Assembly: GCA_958295955.1 (NCBI GenBank)
Contig: OY282420.1
Coordinates: 4,106,435 to 4,170,434 of the forward strand
Direction of reading: 5' to 3'
DNA length: 64,000 nt
Origin: an uncultured Bryobacterales bacterium
GTDB taxonomy: Bacteria; Acidobacteriota; Terriglobia; Bryobacterales; UBA6623
Shown here: piece after piece, positions 53,007 through 61,398 of the stretch
Position numbering within the stretch: position 1 is the stretch's first letter
How the letters are laid out: every line of letters begins with the position of its first letter
Translations under genes and position numbers: made by a program
The notes under the pieces: model-generated
Told to the model about the DNA's origin: nothing
Seen by the model: the letters and a program-made list of their open reading frames with translations, nothing else
Database searches by the model: none

Positions 53007-55652
53007 TCACTGCGGGCGGCGGACGGTGAGGTACGGCCCCTCGGGCGTGGAGACGCCCTGCACGGTGGCCGTGACGGTTGCGTCGCCGTCGGGGACGTCG
53101 GCGGGCAGGCGCACCGTGAACTGGTACAGACCCGCGCAGCAGGGCGACGCGCCGGCGTAGAGCACGTCTTGCGCGGGAACGGCGATGCCGCCTACGGCAA
53201 ACGCAACCGCGTTCGTCAGATTCGCCGCCGCGCCCGGGATGCGACCCGCAGCGATAGCCGGCTCAGTCGGCCCGAAACCCGTCCCGTACAGCGTCACGAC
53301 CTCGCCGGGCGCGGCCGGCGTGAACTCGGCTCCAGGCAGCAGGCCGGGCGCGCCGATCAGGTCGGGGCCGCCGCCGTGCAGCGCTACGAGTGGGTTGCGC
53401 CCGTCGGCGTTGTTGACCAGGTTGAAAAACGCCGGCGAGACGGCGGCGACCGTTGCGCTTGCCGCTGCGCTGCGCTGTTCGTTCGCCGTCCCGCAACCGC
53501 GGGTGACGGTCAACGCCGCCTCTCCCGGGGCCAGGTCGTGCGGAACCTGGGCGTTGATCTGCCCCGGAGTCACTACGAACAGCGGGGCGCGCTTGCCGCC
53601 GATCTGCAGGCAGGTAGCGGCCAGGTTGACGGCAATGCCGCCGTCGGCGTCGATGACGGGGTTCAGCGTCCGCGTCCCGGCGAACTCGTGTCCGAAGACG
53701 GAAATGATCGCGTTGGGCGAGATGCGGCTCACCAGCGGGGTTCCGGTGGCCGGCACGACGCCGCCCGCAGAGATGCGGGGCGTGGACACCGGCGTCAAGC
53801 GGCGGATGAGGTGGTTTCCGGCATCGGCGATGTACAGGTTGCCTGCTCCGTCCAGCGCCATGCCTGCGGGGGAATTCAGTTGCGCGGCCACAGCCGCGCC
53901 GCCGTCCCCGCTGAAGCCCGCCGTGCCGCTACCCGCCACCGTGGTGATCACCCCCGCAGTGTCCACCTTGCGGATGAGGTGGTTTCCGGCATCGGCGATG
54001 TACAGGTTGCCTGCTCCGTCCAGCGCCATGCCGATGGGGGAGTTCAGTTGCGCCGCCAAGGCCGCGCCGCCGTCCCCGCCGTAGCCGCCGTAGCCGCGTG
54101 TCGCATCGCCCGCCACCGTAGATATCCTCCCCGCGGCGTTCACCTTGCGGATGCGGTGGTTGCCCGTATCGGCGATGTAGAGGTTGCCGGCGCCGTCCGG
54201 CATCACGCCAAAGGGGCGGTTCAGTTGCGCCGCCAAAGCCGCGTCGCCGTCCCCGCCGTAGCCTTCCGTCCCGTCGCCCGCCACCGTGGTGATCACCCCT
54301 GCGGCGTTCACCTTGCGGATGCGCTGGTTCAAACTATCGGCGATGTACAGGTTGCCCGCGCCGTCCAGCGCCACGCCTCGGGGGAAGTCCAGTTGCGCCG
54401 CCACAGCCGCGCCGCCGTCCCCGCCGAAGCCGCGCGTCCCGTCGCCCGCCACCGTGGAGATCGCCCCCGCAGCGTCCACCTTGCGGATGCGGTGGTTGTC
54501 CACATCGGCGATGTACAGGTTGCCCGCGCCGTCCAGCGCCACGCCTTCGGGGGCGTACAGTTGCGCCGCCACAGCCGCGCCGCCGTCCCCACTGTAGCCC
54601 GCCGTGCCGCTACCCGCCACCGTGGAGATCACCCCCGCAGCGTCCACCTTGCGGATGCGGTTGTTGCCCTCATCGGCGATGTAGAGGTTGCCCGCGCCGT
54701 CCAGCGCCACGCCTCGGGGGCTACTCAGGTTCGCCGCCAAGGCCGCGCCGCCGTCCCCGCCGTAGCCGCCGTAGCCGCGTATCACATCGCCCGCCACCGT
54801 AGAGATCCTCGCCGCAGCGTCCACCTTGCGGATGCGGTGGTTGTTCGTATCGGCGATGTACAGGTTGCCCGCGCTGTCCAGCGCCACGCCTCGGGGGAAG
54901 TCCAGTTGCGCCGCCACAGCCGCGCCGCCGTCCCCGCCGTGGCCGTACGTCCCGTCGCCGGCCACAGTGGAGATCACCCCCGCGGCGTTCACCTTGCGGA
55001 TGCGGTTGTTGAAAGCATCGGCGATGTACAGGTTGCCTGCTCCGTCCAGCGCCACGCCTAGGGGGAGGTTCAGTTGCGCCGCCGTAGCCGCGCCGCCGTC
55101 CCCACCGTAGCCGCGCGTCCCGTTGCCCGCTACTGTGGTGATTACCCCCGCGGCGTTCACCTTGCGGATGCGGTGGTCTGTAGCGATGTACAGGTTGCCC
55201 GCGCCTTCCACCGCCACGGCGGAGGGAGAAAACACTTGCGCCGCCACGGCCGCGCCGCCGTCCCCGCCGACACCCAACGTCCCGTCGCCCGCCACGGTGG
55301 AGATATTCCCCGAGGAGTCCACCTTGCGGATGCGGTAGTTGTCCCTATCGGCGATGTACAGGTTGCCCGCGCCGTCCAGCGCCACGCCGACGGGGAAGCG
55401 CAGTTGCGCCGTCACGGCCGCGCCGCCGTCCCCGTCTCTGAAGTTGGGCCTCCCCGCGAACGTCTCGATGATCCGGTCGTCCGCGGGCTGCGCCCCGGCA
55501 ACCGCCGCCGCCAGCGCGGCGAGCATTAGTGCAGAGCAAGACCGCCTGCGCAGGGCGACAAGAGCGGATGACTTGAAGCAGAGAAGAAATCCAACAGATC
55601 CGAGTTTGAGCAGGGAGAGCGAGGAGTGAAAAACGCAGACCGCATCATTCAT
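53007..55652 (-). CDS. Ten-repeat NHL propeller protein with TIGR03437 C-terminus
   Basis: An 881-residue exported protein. The N-terminus contains a basic then hydrophobic stretch (LRRRSCSALMLAALAAAVAG), a late signal peptide. Ten tandem units of about 56 residues follow, each like VALDGAGNLYIADxxNHRIR with a GDGGAAVAAQL linker, enough for one large or two NHL beta-propellers. From about residue 640 a TIGR03437 domain begins (SRISPNAIISVFGHEFAG, VVTPGQINAQVPHDL, VTLYGTGFGPTEPA, CCAGLYQFTVRLP). ATG 55652 lies 9 bases after a good -10 box. Likely cell-surface; binding target unknown. Confidence 0.9.
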   Translation of the reverse strand: MNDAVCVFHSSLSLLKLGSVGFLLCFKSSALVALRRRSCSALMLAALAAAVAGAQPADDRIIETFAGRPNFRDGDGGAAVTAQLRFPVGVALDGAGNLYIADRDNYRIRKVDSSGNISTVAGDGTLGVGGDGGAAVAAQVFSPSAVAVEGAGNLYIATDHRIRKVNAAGVITTVAGNGTRGYGGDGGAATAAQLNLPLGVALDGAGNLYIADAFNNRIRKVNAAGVISTVAGDGTYGHGGDGGAAVAAQLDFPRGVALDSAGNLYIADTNNHRIRKVDAAARISTVAGDVIRGYGGYGGDGGAALAANLSSPRGVALDGAGNLYIADEGNNRIRKVDAAGVISTVAGSGTAGYSGDGGAAVAAQLYAPEGVALDGAGNLYIADVDNHRIRKVDAAGAISTVAGDGTRGFGGDGGAAVAAQLDFPRGVALDGAGNLYIADSLNQRIRKVNAAGVITTVAGDGTEGYGGDGDAALAAQLNRPFGVMPDGAGNLYIADTGNHRIRKVNAAGRISTVAGDATRGYGGYGGDGGAALAAQLNSPIGMALDGAGNLYIADAGNHLIRKVDTAGVITTVAGSGTAGFSGDGGAAVAAQLNSPAGMALDGAGNLYIADAGNHLIRRLTPVSTPRISAGGVVPATGTPLVSRISPNAIISVFGHEFAGTRTLNPVIDADGGIAVNLAATCLQIGGKRAPLFVVTPGQINAQVPHDLAPGEAALTVTRGCGTANEQRSAAASATVAAVSPAFFNLVNNADGRNPLVALHGGGPDLIGAPGLLPGAEFTPAAPGEVVTLYGTGFGPTEPAIAAGRIPGAAANLTNAVAFAVGGIAVPAQDVLYAGASPCCAGLYQFTVRLPADVPDGDATVTATVQGVSTPEGPYLTVRRPQ
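53796..55460 (-). repeat. Ten tandem NHL-coding repeats, about 166 bases each
   Basis: The DNA of the NHL gene repeats a unit of about 166-178 bases ten times with strong base-level identity (for example the word gatgtacaggttgcc recurs through the region at about this period). Two units carry an extra GGYG insertion (near 54080 and 54770). Such an array should recombine easily and is a risk point for assembly. Confidence 0.9.
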
Positions 55653-55661
55653 TAACAACGA

Positions 55662-55690
55662 AAGATATCCATCCGCCAACGCCTTGTCAA
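55662..55690 (-). promoter_or_regulatory. Strong promoter of the NHL gene, leaderless type
   Basis: On the minus strand a perfect TTGACA (55685-55690) and TATCTT (55662-55667) are separated by exactly 17 bases. Transcription would start near 55655, three bases before ATG 55652, and there is no ribosome site, so the mRNA is probably leaderless. Confidence 0.6.
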
Positions 55691-55707
55691 CGGCGAAACG
55701 CGTTGAC
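55686..55707. promoter_or_regulatory. Inverted repeat over the -35 box
   Basis: GTCAACG (55686-55692), eight bases, CGTTGAC (55701-55707). One arm covers most of the TTGACA -35 box of the NHL gene, the usual place for a repressor site. Confidence 0.4.
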
Positions 55708-55753
55708 CGGATTTTTCGCGACCTGCGGGACTGTAAAATCCCAGATGAAATGC

Positions 55754-55767
55754 GGTGAAATTTCACC
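55754..55767. promoter_or_regulatory. 14-base perfect palindrome GGTGAAATTTCACC
   Basis: A perfect palindrome about 65 bases upstream of the NHL promoter and 39 bases after the sulfatase stop. It looks like a dimeric regulator site; a short GC hairpin (55782-55793) beside it may help end the sulfatase transcript. Confidence 0.4.
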
Positions 55768-55805
55768 TAAAATGAAACGCCCCGCGCCCGCGGAATACTC
55801 AACCG

Positions 55806-57413
55806 CTACCGCTCGAGCCAGAGCCGCGCGTTGCGATGCACTGCGACCTCGGGAACGTCGTTTGACAGCTTCGCTCCCGGCGTGCTGCGTCCGCGGGCGA
55901 TTTGCTCGTCGAGCAAGGCGACGATGCGGGCGGCTATCTCCGGGCGCGCAGCCGCCAGATTCTGCGTTTCGCCTATGTCGGCTTCAAGGTCGAACAGTTG
56001 CACGAAAGGCGCGCGCCGCAAATCCGCTGCGGCCGGCGTTCCGCCGAATGCGCGCAAGGCGTCTCCCCATGCCTGTTCGGGAACGGGCTTCGTGCCCCAC
56101 ATCCCCCGCGAGCCGCTGCTCGGCGTCAGCGCCAGCTTCCACTTTCCCTGCCGCACCGCGAAGGCCAGCGGCGACTGCATGACGAGACTGCCGCGGGTCG
56201 GGTCCGCCGCCGGGTCTTCGAGCAGCGGGAGAAAGCTGATCGAATCCGGCGCATTGTCTCCCAATTCGAGCCCGACGATAGCGGCCAGGGTCGCGGCCAG
56301 GTCGTTCAGACCCACCAGCCGGTCGCAGCGCGAGCCGGCCTTCACCTTGCCCGGCCAGCGCGCGAGCAAGGGTACCCGCAGGCCGCCCTCGTAAACCGTG
56401 AACTTGTAGCCGCGGTAGATGCCGCGCGAATAGTGTCCCAGCTTCTCCAGATCGCGTATCTGCCCGGCGGTCGCCTTGCGGATGTTCCCCGCGTACGACG
56501 CGGCCCCGTGGTCGGACGTGGCCAGAACCAGCGTGTTCTCGGCCAGACCGTTCTTTTCCAACGCCCGCAGCACCCGGCCCATCGTGTCGTCGGTTTCTTC
56601 GACGAAATCCCCGTAAAGCCCGATCTTGCTCTTGCCCTCGAATTGCGGACTCGGACTCGTCGGGGTATGCGGAGCGGTCAGCGCCAGGTAAAGGAAGAAC
56701 GGCTTGCCGTCCTTCGCTTGCGCGGCGTTGCGGGCGATAAAGGCGTCCGCTTCGCCGGCGAACGTGTCGAGCACGGCGTAGTCTTCGAAGCTCTCTTCCG
56801 CCGGGCCGACGCGGTTGAAGGCGCTCCAGCCTTTCCGCGCCGTGACGTTGCCGACGAACCGCCCGTTGCGCGCGAACGCATACGGATACATGTCCAAAGA
56901 TCCCGGCAGGATAAAGCTGTAATCGAATCCGTAATCGTTCGGGCCGATTTTCAAGGGGCGGTCGTAAGCGACGTTTTCGAGTCCTTGATTTTTGCCGTCT
57001 TTCGTCGCCATCAGCGTGCCGAGATGCCATTTGCCGACGTAGCCGGTGCGGTAGCCCGCTTGCTGCAGCATCCTGCCGACGGTAAAGGCGTCGGTTTCGA
57101 GGCGCGGGTTCAAGAATCCCCAGGGGCCGTTCTCTGCGGGGGGCTTGAAACGCCAGGCGTAACGCCCGGTCATGATGGCGATGCGCGAAGGCACGCAGAC
57201 CGAGGCGACGGCATGGGCGTCGCTGAACAACATGCCGTCGCGGGCCAGCGAATCGAGCGCCGGGGTTGCGGTTTGGCAGCGGTCTCCCCCGTAACACTTG
57301 ACATCGCCGATGCCGAGATCGTCGGCCATCATGTACACGATGTTGGGGCGGGCCGCGGCCGGCGCCCCGGCGCCCAACGAAAAGGCGAGGGGGACAAGAA
57401 AGATTCGCTTCAT
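55806..57413 (-). CDS. Exported arylsulfatase-like sulfatase
   Basis: A 535-residue type I sulfatase with a Sec signal peptide (KRIFLVPLAFSLGAGAPAAA). The N-terminal metal site is PNIVYMMADDLGIGDVKCYG. The active-site motif is CVPSR (C73, formylglycine position) followed by IAIMTGRY. Later blocks are YVGKWHLGT, LALTAPHTPTSPSP and LATSDHGAAS. The layout is close to arylsulfatase A/N-acetylgalactosamine-6-sulfatase-like polysaccharide sulfatases. It is the last gene of a four-gene set (msrA, aldo-keto reductase, lactonase, sulfatase) with gaps of 9 to 34 bases, which suggests desulfation of a deoxysugar polymer. Confidence 0.93.
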   Translation of the reverse strand: MKRIFLVPLAFSLGAGAPAAARPNIVYMMADDLGIGDVKCYGGDRCQTATPALDSLARDGMLFSDAHAVASVCVPSRIAIMTGRYAWRFKPPAENGPWGFLNPRLETDAFTVGRMLQQAGYRTGYVGKWHLGTLMATKDGKNQGLENVAYDRPLKIGPNDYGFDYSFILPGSLDMYPYAFARNGRFVGNVTARKGWSAFNRVGPAEESFEDYAVLDTFAGEADAFIARNAAQAKDGKPFFLYLALTAPHTPTSPSPQFEGKSKIGLYGDFVEETDDTMGRVLRALEKNGLAENTLVLATSDHGAASYAGNIRKATAGQIRDLEKLGHYSRGIYRGYKFTVYEGGLRVPLLARWPGKVKAGSRCDRLVGLNDLAATLAAIVGLELGDNAPDSISFLPLLEDPAADPTRGSLVMQSPLAFAVRQGKWKLALTPSSGSRGMWGTKPVPEQAWGDALRAFGGTPAAADLRRAPFVQLFDLEADIGETQNLAAARPEIAARIVALLDEQIARGRSTPGAKLSNDVPEVAVHRNARLWLER

Positions 57414-57437
57414 GACGCCTCTTTGCTGCGGTCGGAA

Positions 57438-58265
57438 TTACAGCTTGTACGCCTCGACCGCCGTGCCGCCGAGAATCCGCTCCTGCTCGGCCGCGGTCAA
57501 CGACGAAACGTATGCCGACACGATCCGGCTCCAGCGAGCGTACTCCACCGCGAGCAGGCAGACCGGCCAATCCGACCCGAACATCAGCCGCTGCGGGCCG
57601 AACGCTTCGACGACCGTATCGAGATAGGGCTTCAACTCGGCTTCGGTCCAGCTCGGCCAATCGGCTTCCGTCGCCATGCCCGAGATCTTGCAGTAAACGT
57701 TTTCGCGGCGCGCCAGCTCGTTGAGCAGGCTCCGCCAAGGCGAAAGGTAGCCGTCGCGGATGCGCGGCTTGGCGATGTGATCGACGACGAATGCCTGATG
57801 CGGATGGCGGTCGACGAATTGGATCGTCTGCGGCAGGTGCTTTTCGAAAATCAGAATGTCGTAAATCAAATTCGCTTCCGTAACGGCCTCGATTCCGGCG
57901 TTGAAGTCTTCGCGCAGCATGTAGCGGTCGTCTTCTTCGTCGTGCAGGACATGGCGGTAGCCCTTGAGTTTCTCCGCGCCCGAAAACTCGGCCATTGCAT
58001 CGCGGACCTGCGGATCGATCAGCGGGACCCAGCCGACTACCCCCCGGATGAAGTCGTGCCGCGCGGCATGAGCCAGCAGGAAGCGCGTTTCTTCCACGGT
58101 CTGCCGCGCCTGGACCGAGACGACGCCGTCGATTCCGGCGCGGTCGATCTCCCGTTTGAGATCGGCGGGCAGAAAATCGCGGCGGATGCGCGCCATGCGG
58201 TCGTTCATCCAGCCGTATTCTTTTTCGTTGTAATTCCAGAAATGATGGTGGGAGTCGATCTTCAT
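57438..58265 (-). CDS. L-fucono-lactonase-like amidohydrolase
   Basis: A 275-residue cytoplasmic TIM-barrel hydrolase of COG3618. It begins MKIDSHHHFWNYNEKEYGWM (metal HxH), then DFLPADLKREIDRAGIDG, GVVGWVPLIDP, FVVDHIAKPRIRDG and MFGSDWPVC (metal Asp). Characterised relatives open L-fucono-1,5-lactone or L-rhamnono-lactone. The gene upstream encodes an aldo-keto reductase of the fucose/galactose dehydrogenase type, which supplies such lactones; the two-gene pairing supports the call. The later steps (fuconate dehydratase and so on) are not in the window. Confidence 0.85.
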   Translation of the reverse strand: MKIDSHHHFWNYNEKEYGWMNDRMARIRRDFLPADLKREIDRAGIDGVVSVQARQTVEETRFLLAHAARHDFIRGVVGWVPLIDPQVRDAMAEFSGAEKLKGYRHVLHDEEDDRYMLREDFNAGIEAVTEANLIYDILIFEKHLPQTIQFVDRHPHQAFVVDHIAKPRIRDGYLSPWRSLLNELARRENVYCKISGMATEADWPSWTEAELKPYLDTVVEAFGPQRLMFGSDWPVCLLAVEYARWSRIVSAYVSSLTAAEQERILGGTAVEAYKL

Positions 58266-58299
58266 GATGCTGCGTGGCGCTCCGCCGGGCCGGCCGCCG

Positions 58300-59238
58300 T
58301 CAATCCCGGTTCTCGGGCAGGCCGGTCGGCCATATCCGATTTTTTACCGGTTCGACCAGAGTCTCGATTCGTTGCAGCAGGTCCGGCGGCGTTTCGAAGT
58401 CGAATACCGCAAGGTTTTTGCGGACGTGCCGCGTTTTCGACATCCCTACCAGAGTGCTTGCGCAATGGGGGTAGTCAAAGCAGAATTTCAGCGCAACGTC
58501 CGCGACGTCGACGCCGGCGGAGCGGCACAATGCCGCGATCTTCGAGCCGACTTGTTTGACTTGCTCATCCGCCGCATGCCATTCGGGAGCCCCGCGCTCG
58601 GTCAAGATGCGCAAGTGCAGCGGAGAGGCGTTGATCAGGCCGATGCCGTTTTCCGCGCAGAAGGGCCGCAGCATGTCATCGAGATCCCTGACCATCAGGT
58701 TGTAGCGGGCATAGGAAAGGATGCTGTCCACGGGCGCCCGCGAGGCAACGTCCTGCAGAATCCCCAACGGCAGCGCGGTAATGCCCACGTAGCGGCATTT
58801 GCCTTCTTGCTGCATCTCGCGGGCGGCGGGCAGCGCCTCGCCGATCACCTGCTCCCGGTCGACGAACTCGATGTCGTGCATCTGAAAGAGGTCGATGTAG
58901 TCGGTGCGCAGCCTGCGCAGCGATTCCTCGATGCTGCGCCGCACGCGGTCTGCCGAAAAATCGAACTTGTCGATGTCGTAGCGGCCGCATTTGGTGGCCA
59001 GGACGATGTTCTTGCGTTTGGCGCCCAATGCTTTGCCCAGACGCTCTTCGGAAAGAGTCCGCCCGTAGTACGGCGAGGTGTCGAAGAAATTCACGCCGTG
59101 GTCGATCGCCATGTGGACGGCGCGATCTCCCTCGGCCGTGTCGATTGCCTCGAACTCGTTGCCGAGCGGGGACGCTCCGTAACCGAGGACGGAGATTTCG
59201 AGATCCGTGTTGCCTAATCTGCGGTATTCCATATTCAT
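58300..59238 (-). CDS. Aldo/keto reductase, sugar (L-fucose-type) dehydrogenase
   Basis: A 312-residue AKR. The catalytic tetrad is visible: Asp and Tyr in NFFDTSPYYGRTLSEERLG, Lys in IVLATKCGRY and His in DLFQMHDIEF. ADRVRRSIEESLRRLRTDYI and VALKFCFDYPHCASTLVGMS are typical of the L-fucose/L-galactose/D-threo-aldose dehydrogenase branch. It would oxidise the sugar to its lactone using NAD(P)+. It lies 9 bases after msrA and 34 before the lactonase. Confidence 0.88.
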   Translation of the reverse strand: MNMEYRRLGNTDLEISVLGYGASPLGNEFEAIDTAEGDRAVHMAIDHGVNFFDTSPYYGRTLSEERLGKALGAKRKNIVLATKCGRYDIDKFDFSADRVRRSIEESLRRLRTDYIDLFQMHDIEFVDREQVIGEALPAAREMQQEGKCRYVGITALPLGILQDVASRAPVDSILSYARYNLMVRDLDDMLRPFCAENGIGLINASPLHLRILTERGAPEWHAADEQVKQVGSKIAALCRSAGVDVADVALKFCFDYPHCASTLVGMSKTRHVRKNLAVFDFETPPDLLQRIETLVEPVKNRIWPTGLPENRD

Positions 59239-59247
59239 GCGGGCGGG

Positions 59248-59718
59248 TTACAGCCGGCAGGTCGCCAGGCCGCGCTTGACGAGGTACTGCTGATGATAGT
59301 CTTCCGCAACGTAAAAAGTCGCCGCCGGCTCGACCGCAGTCGCCACCGGAGACGACAGCCGCACCGAGGCCGCCAACCGCCGCTTCGACTCTTCCGCCGA
59401 GGCTTTCTGCTCGGGCGTGTGATAGAAGATCACCGTACGATACTGCTCGCCGAAATCGGGCCCCTGCCGGTTCACCTGCGTGGGGTCGTGCGCGCTCCAA
59501 AACGTATCCAACAGGGTTTCGTATGAGACCTGTTGCGGGTCGTACTCGACCTCGACGACTTCCGCATGGCCCGTGTCGCCGCGGCAAACGTCCCGGTAGG
59601 TGGGATTCGCGTAGCGGCCGCCGGCGTATCCGACAAGGGCGTTCGTCACCCCCGGAACGTTGCGGAAAGTCACTTCGACGCCCCAAAAACAACCGGCCCC
59701 AAACGTCGCCTTCGCCAT
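59248..59718 (-). CDS. msrA: Peptide methionine (S)-S-oxide reductase MsrA
   Basis: A 156-residue enzyme that reduces the S-form of methionine sulfoxide. The active site GAGCFWGVE (C10) is at the N-terminus, followed by [24 protein letters not shown]-type blocks and [12 protein letters not shown]. Normal length, no signal peptide, so cytoplasmic. There is no ribosome site; TAAAAT lies eight bases upstream of the start. It is the first gene of the set with the aldo-keto reductase and lactonase, an odd mix that may be chance. Confidence 0.97.
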   Translation of the reverse strand: MAKATFGAGCFWGVEVTFRNVPGVTNALVGYAGGRYANPTYRDVCRGDTGHAEVVEVEYDPQQVSYETLLDTFWSAHDPTQVNRQGPDFGEQYRTVIFYHTPEQKASAEESKRRLAASVRLSSPVATAVEPAATFYVAEDYHQQYLVKRGLATCRL

Positions 59719-59725
59719 ACCGTTT

Positions 59726-59761
59726 ATTTTACAAGCAGTTTTTTACAAGCGGCGTACAAGC
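59726..59761 (-). promoter_or_regulatory. msrA promoter area with three GCTTGTA repeats
   Basis: On the minus strand the word GCTTGTA occurs three times (plus-strand TACAAGC at 59730-59736, 59744-59750 and 59755-59761), ending in the -10-like TAAAAT (59726-59731) eight bases before ATG 59718. The repeats could bind a regulator or come from local duplication. Confidence 0.4.
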
Positions 59762-59779
59762 GGCGTCGTCGGATTCCGC

Positions 59780-61306
59780 TTAATCGAGCGTATCTTTCAG
59801 GGGAACGTAATTCGTTGGATCGGACATGGGATAGCGGCCCGCATCCACTTTCTGCAGCCTGCGCTCGTTTTCCGGCAGATCGGCAAACAGGGGAATTTTC
59901 TTGCGCGACGGATTTTTCGGCAGCAGCGCGGCCAGTTCCGTTTTCGTTTGCGCATATGCGGCGTTCGACGCCAGGTTCGTCCACTCGCGCGGATCGTTGG
60001 CATGGTCGTAGAGCTCTTCGCCGTCGGGGTGCCTGGAGTAGCGCCAGCGTTCCGTGCGCACCGTCACCTTGTCCGCGTTGATGCTGGTGACGGCGGGCTT
60101 GTCCCAAGGCGCCGCGGGGTTGGCGAGCAGCGGCCGCAGGCTTTGCCCTTCGAGTTCGGGTCGTTGCGGCAGGCCGCATAGGTCGACGAGCGTCGGGTAC
60201 AGGTCGAGCAACTCCACCGTTCGCCGGCACTTTGCGCCGCGGGCTGCGACGCCGGGCCCGGCGATCATCGTCACCACCCGGGCGGAGCGTTCCCAGAGAG
60301 TGAATTTGCGCCACTGCTTCTTTTCGCCGAGTTGCCAGCCGTGATCGCTCCAGACCACGATGACGGTATTGTCCGCATGCGGGCCGTCTTCGAGCGCCTG
60401 CAGCACGCGGCCGATATTGGCGTCGGCGTAGTTGATGCACGAAAGGTAGCCGGCGACCGCCTTGTTCCACTGCCCCGTACCGGTGACGTTCTCGTGATCG
60501 CGGAAGCTGCGCAGCGCCGACTTCGGCACGTCGTCCACGTCTCCGTCCAACGTCGCCGGCAACTCCGTTTTCTGCGGCGGGAAACGGTCGAAGTGCTCGG
60601 CCGGCGCGTACCAGGGCAGATGCGGCCGGTAGAAACCCACCGCCAGGAAGAACGGCCGGTCGTGCTCCCGCCGCAAATAGTCCGCCGCCCAGTCGGCCAG
60701 TTGCGTGTCGGTTGTTTCTTCGCTCTTGGCGTTCAGGGCGCTCCAGTCGAAATGCGCCGCCCGCGGAATCTTGTTGACCGGCGTCGACGGCGGATGCAGG
60801 AACCCGTTGAACTGGTGGTAGGCATCCCAGGATGCGGCGTCGTTTTGCGAGCCGTGAAACGTCTTGCCGCCGCCCAGCGCGCGGTAGCCGTGCAGCATGA
60901 AATGCTGCGGCAGCGTCACCGCATCGGGCAAGGCTTTACGCCAGGCATCGCCGTTGCGATACACGCCCGACGTGGACGGACGGAGGCCCGTCATCAAGCT
61001 CGTCCGCGAAGGGTTGCACGACGGCGCCTGACAGTAGGCGCGGGTAAACGTCACGCCGCGTTTTGCCAACGCATCCAGATGGGGAGTCTGCGTCTGCGGG
61101 TGTCCGCCGAGCGGGCCGATCCAGTCGTTCAAGTCGTCGACGCCGATAAAAAGGACGTTCGGTCCGCGCGCCCGAGCGCCTTGAGCTTTCATCGCGGAGG
61201 GCAGGGCGCAGCCCGCGGCCGCCGCGGCCATGCCGCCGCCGGCCTGCCGCATCCATTCCCGCCGCGATGTGCGGCGCTCCGCCGCCCGACAATCGTTATC
61301 GCTCAT
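59780..61306 (-). CDS. Tat-exported sulfatase, iduronate-2-sulfatase-like
   Basis: A 508-residue sulfatase with a twin-arginine leader (RRTSRREWMRQAGGGMAAAA). The metal site is PNVLFIGVDDLNDWIGPLGG and the active-site motif CNPSR is at C97-R101, followed by TSLMTG. KTFHGSQNDAASW, FYRPHLPWYAPAEHF and VVWSDHGWQLGEKKQW are typical of the iduronate-2-sulfatase/choline-sulfatase-like group common in Planctomycetes and Bryobacterales. It acts on sulfated glycans in the periplasm. A GGGGAGG site precedes the ATG. It is 61 bases upstream of msrA on the same strand. Confidence 0.93.
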   Translation of the reverse strand: MSDNDCRAAERRTSRREWMRQAGGGMAAAAAGCALPSAMKAQGARARGPNVLFIGVDDLNDWIGPLGGHPQTQTPHLDALAKRGVTFTRAYCQAPSCNPSRTSLMTGLRPSTSGVYRNGDAWRKALPDAVTLPQHFMLHGYRALGGGKTFHGSQNDAASWDAYHQFNGFLHPPSTPVNKIPRAAHFDWSALNAKSEETTDTQLADWAADYLRREHDRPFFLAVGFYRPHLPWYAPAEHFDRFPPQKTELPATLDGDVDDVPKSALRSFRDHENVTGTGQWNKAVAGYLSCINYADANIGRVLQALEDGPHADNTVIVVWSDHGWQLGEKKQWRKFTLWERSARVVTMIAGPGVAARGAKCRRTVELLDLYPTLVDLCGLPQRPELEGQSLRPLLANPAAPWDKPAVTSINADKVTVRTERWRYSRHPDGEELYDHANDPREWTNLASNAAYAQTKTELAALLPKNPSRKKIPLFADLPENERRLQKVDAGRYPMSDPTNYVPLKDTLD

Positions 61307-61398
61307 GACGCCCTCCCCGTCCCTTCGTCCGCCGCCGGTTTCCTATGGTAGGCGAGACCGGACGCGCTCGCAACAACCGCCTCGCTAAACTGAACGGA

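Noticed and set aside
51903-55061. Plus-strand open frame of 1052 codons over prfA and the NHL repeats
   Set aside because: It is out of frame with prfA and antisense to the NHL gene; its repeated RRHSRAAVPA-like text only mirrors the NHL DNA repeats.
53796-55460. Regular repeats as a CRISPR array
   Set aside because: Units of about 166 bases encode a continuous NHL protein; there are no short identical repeats with unique spacers and no cas genes.
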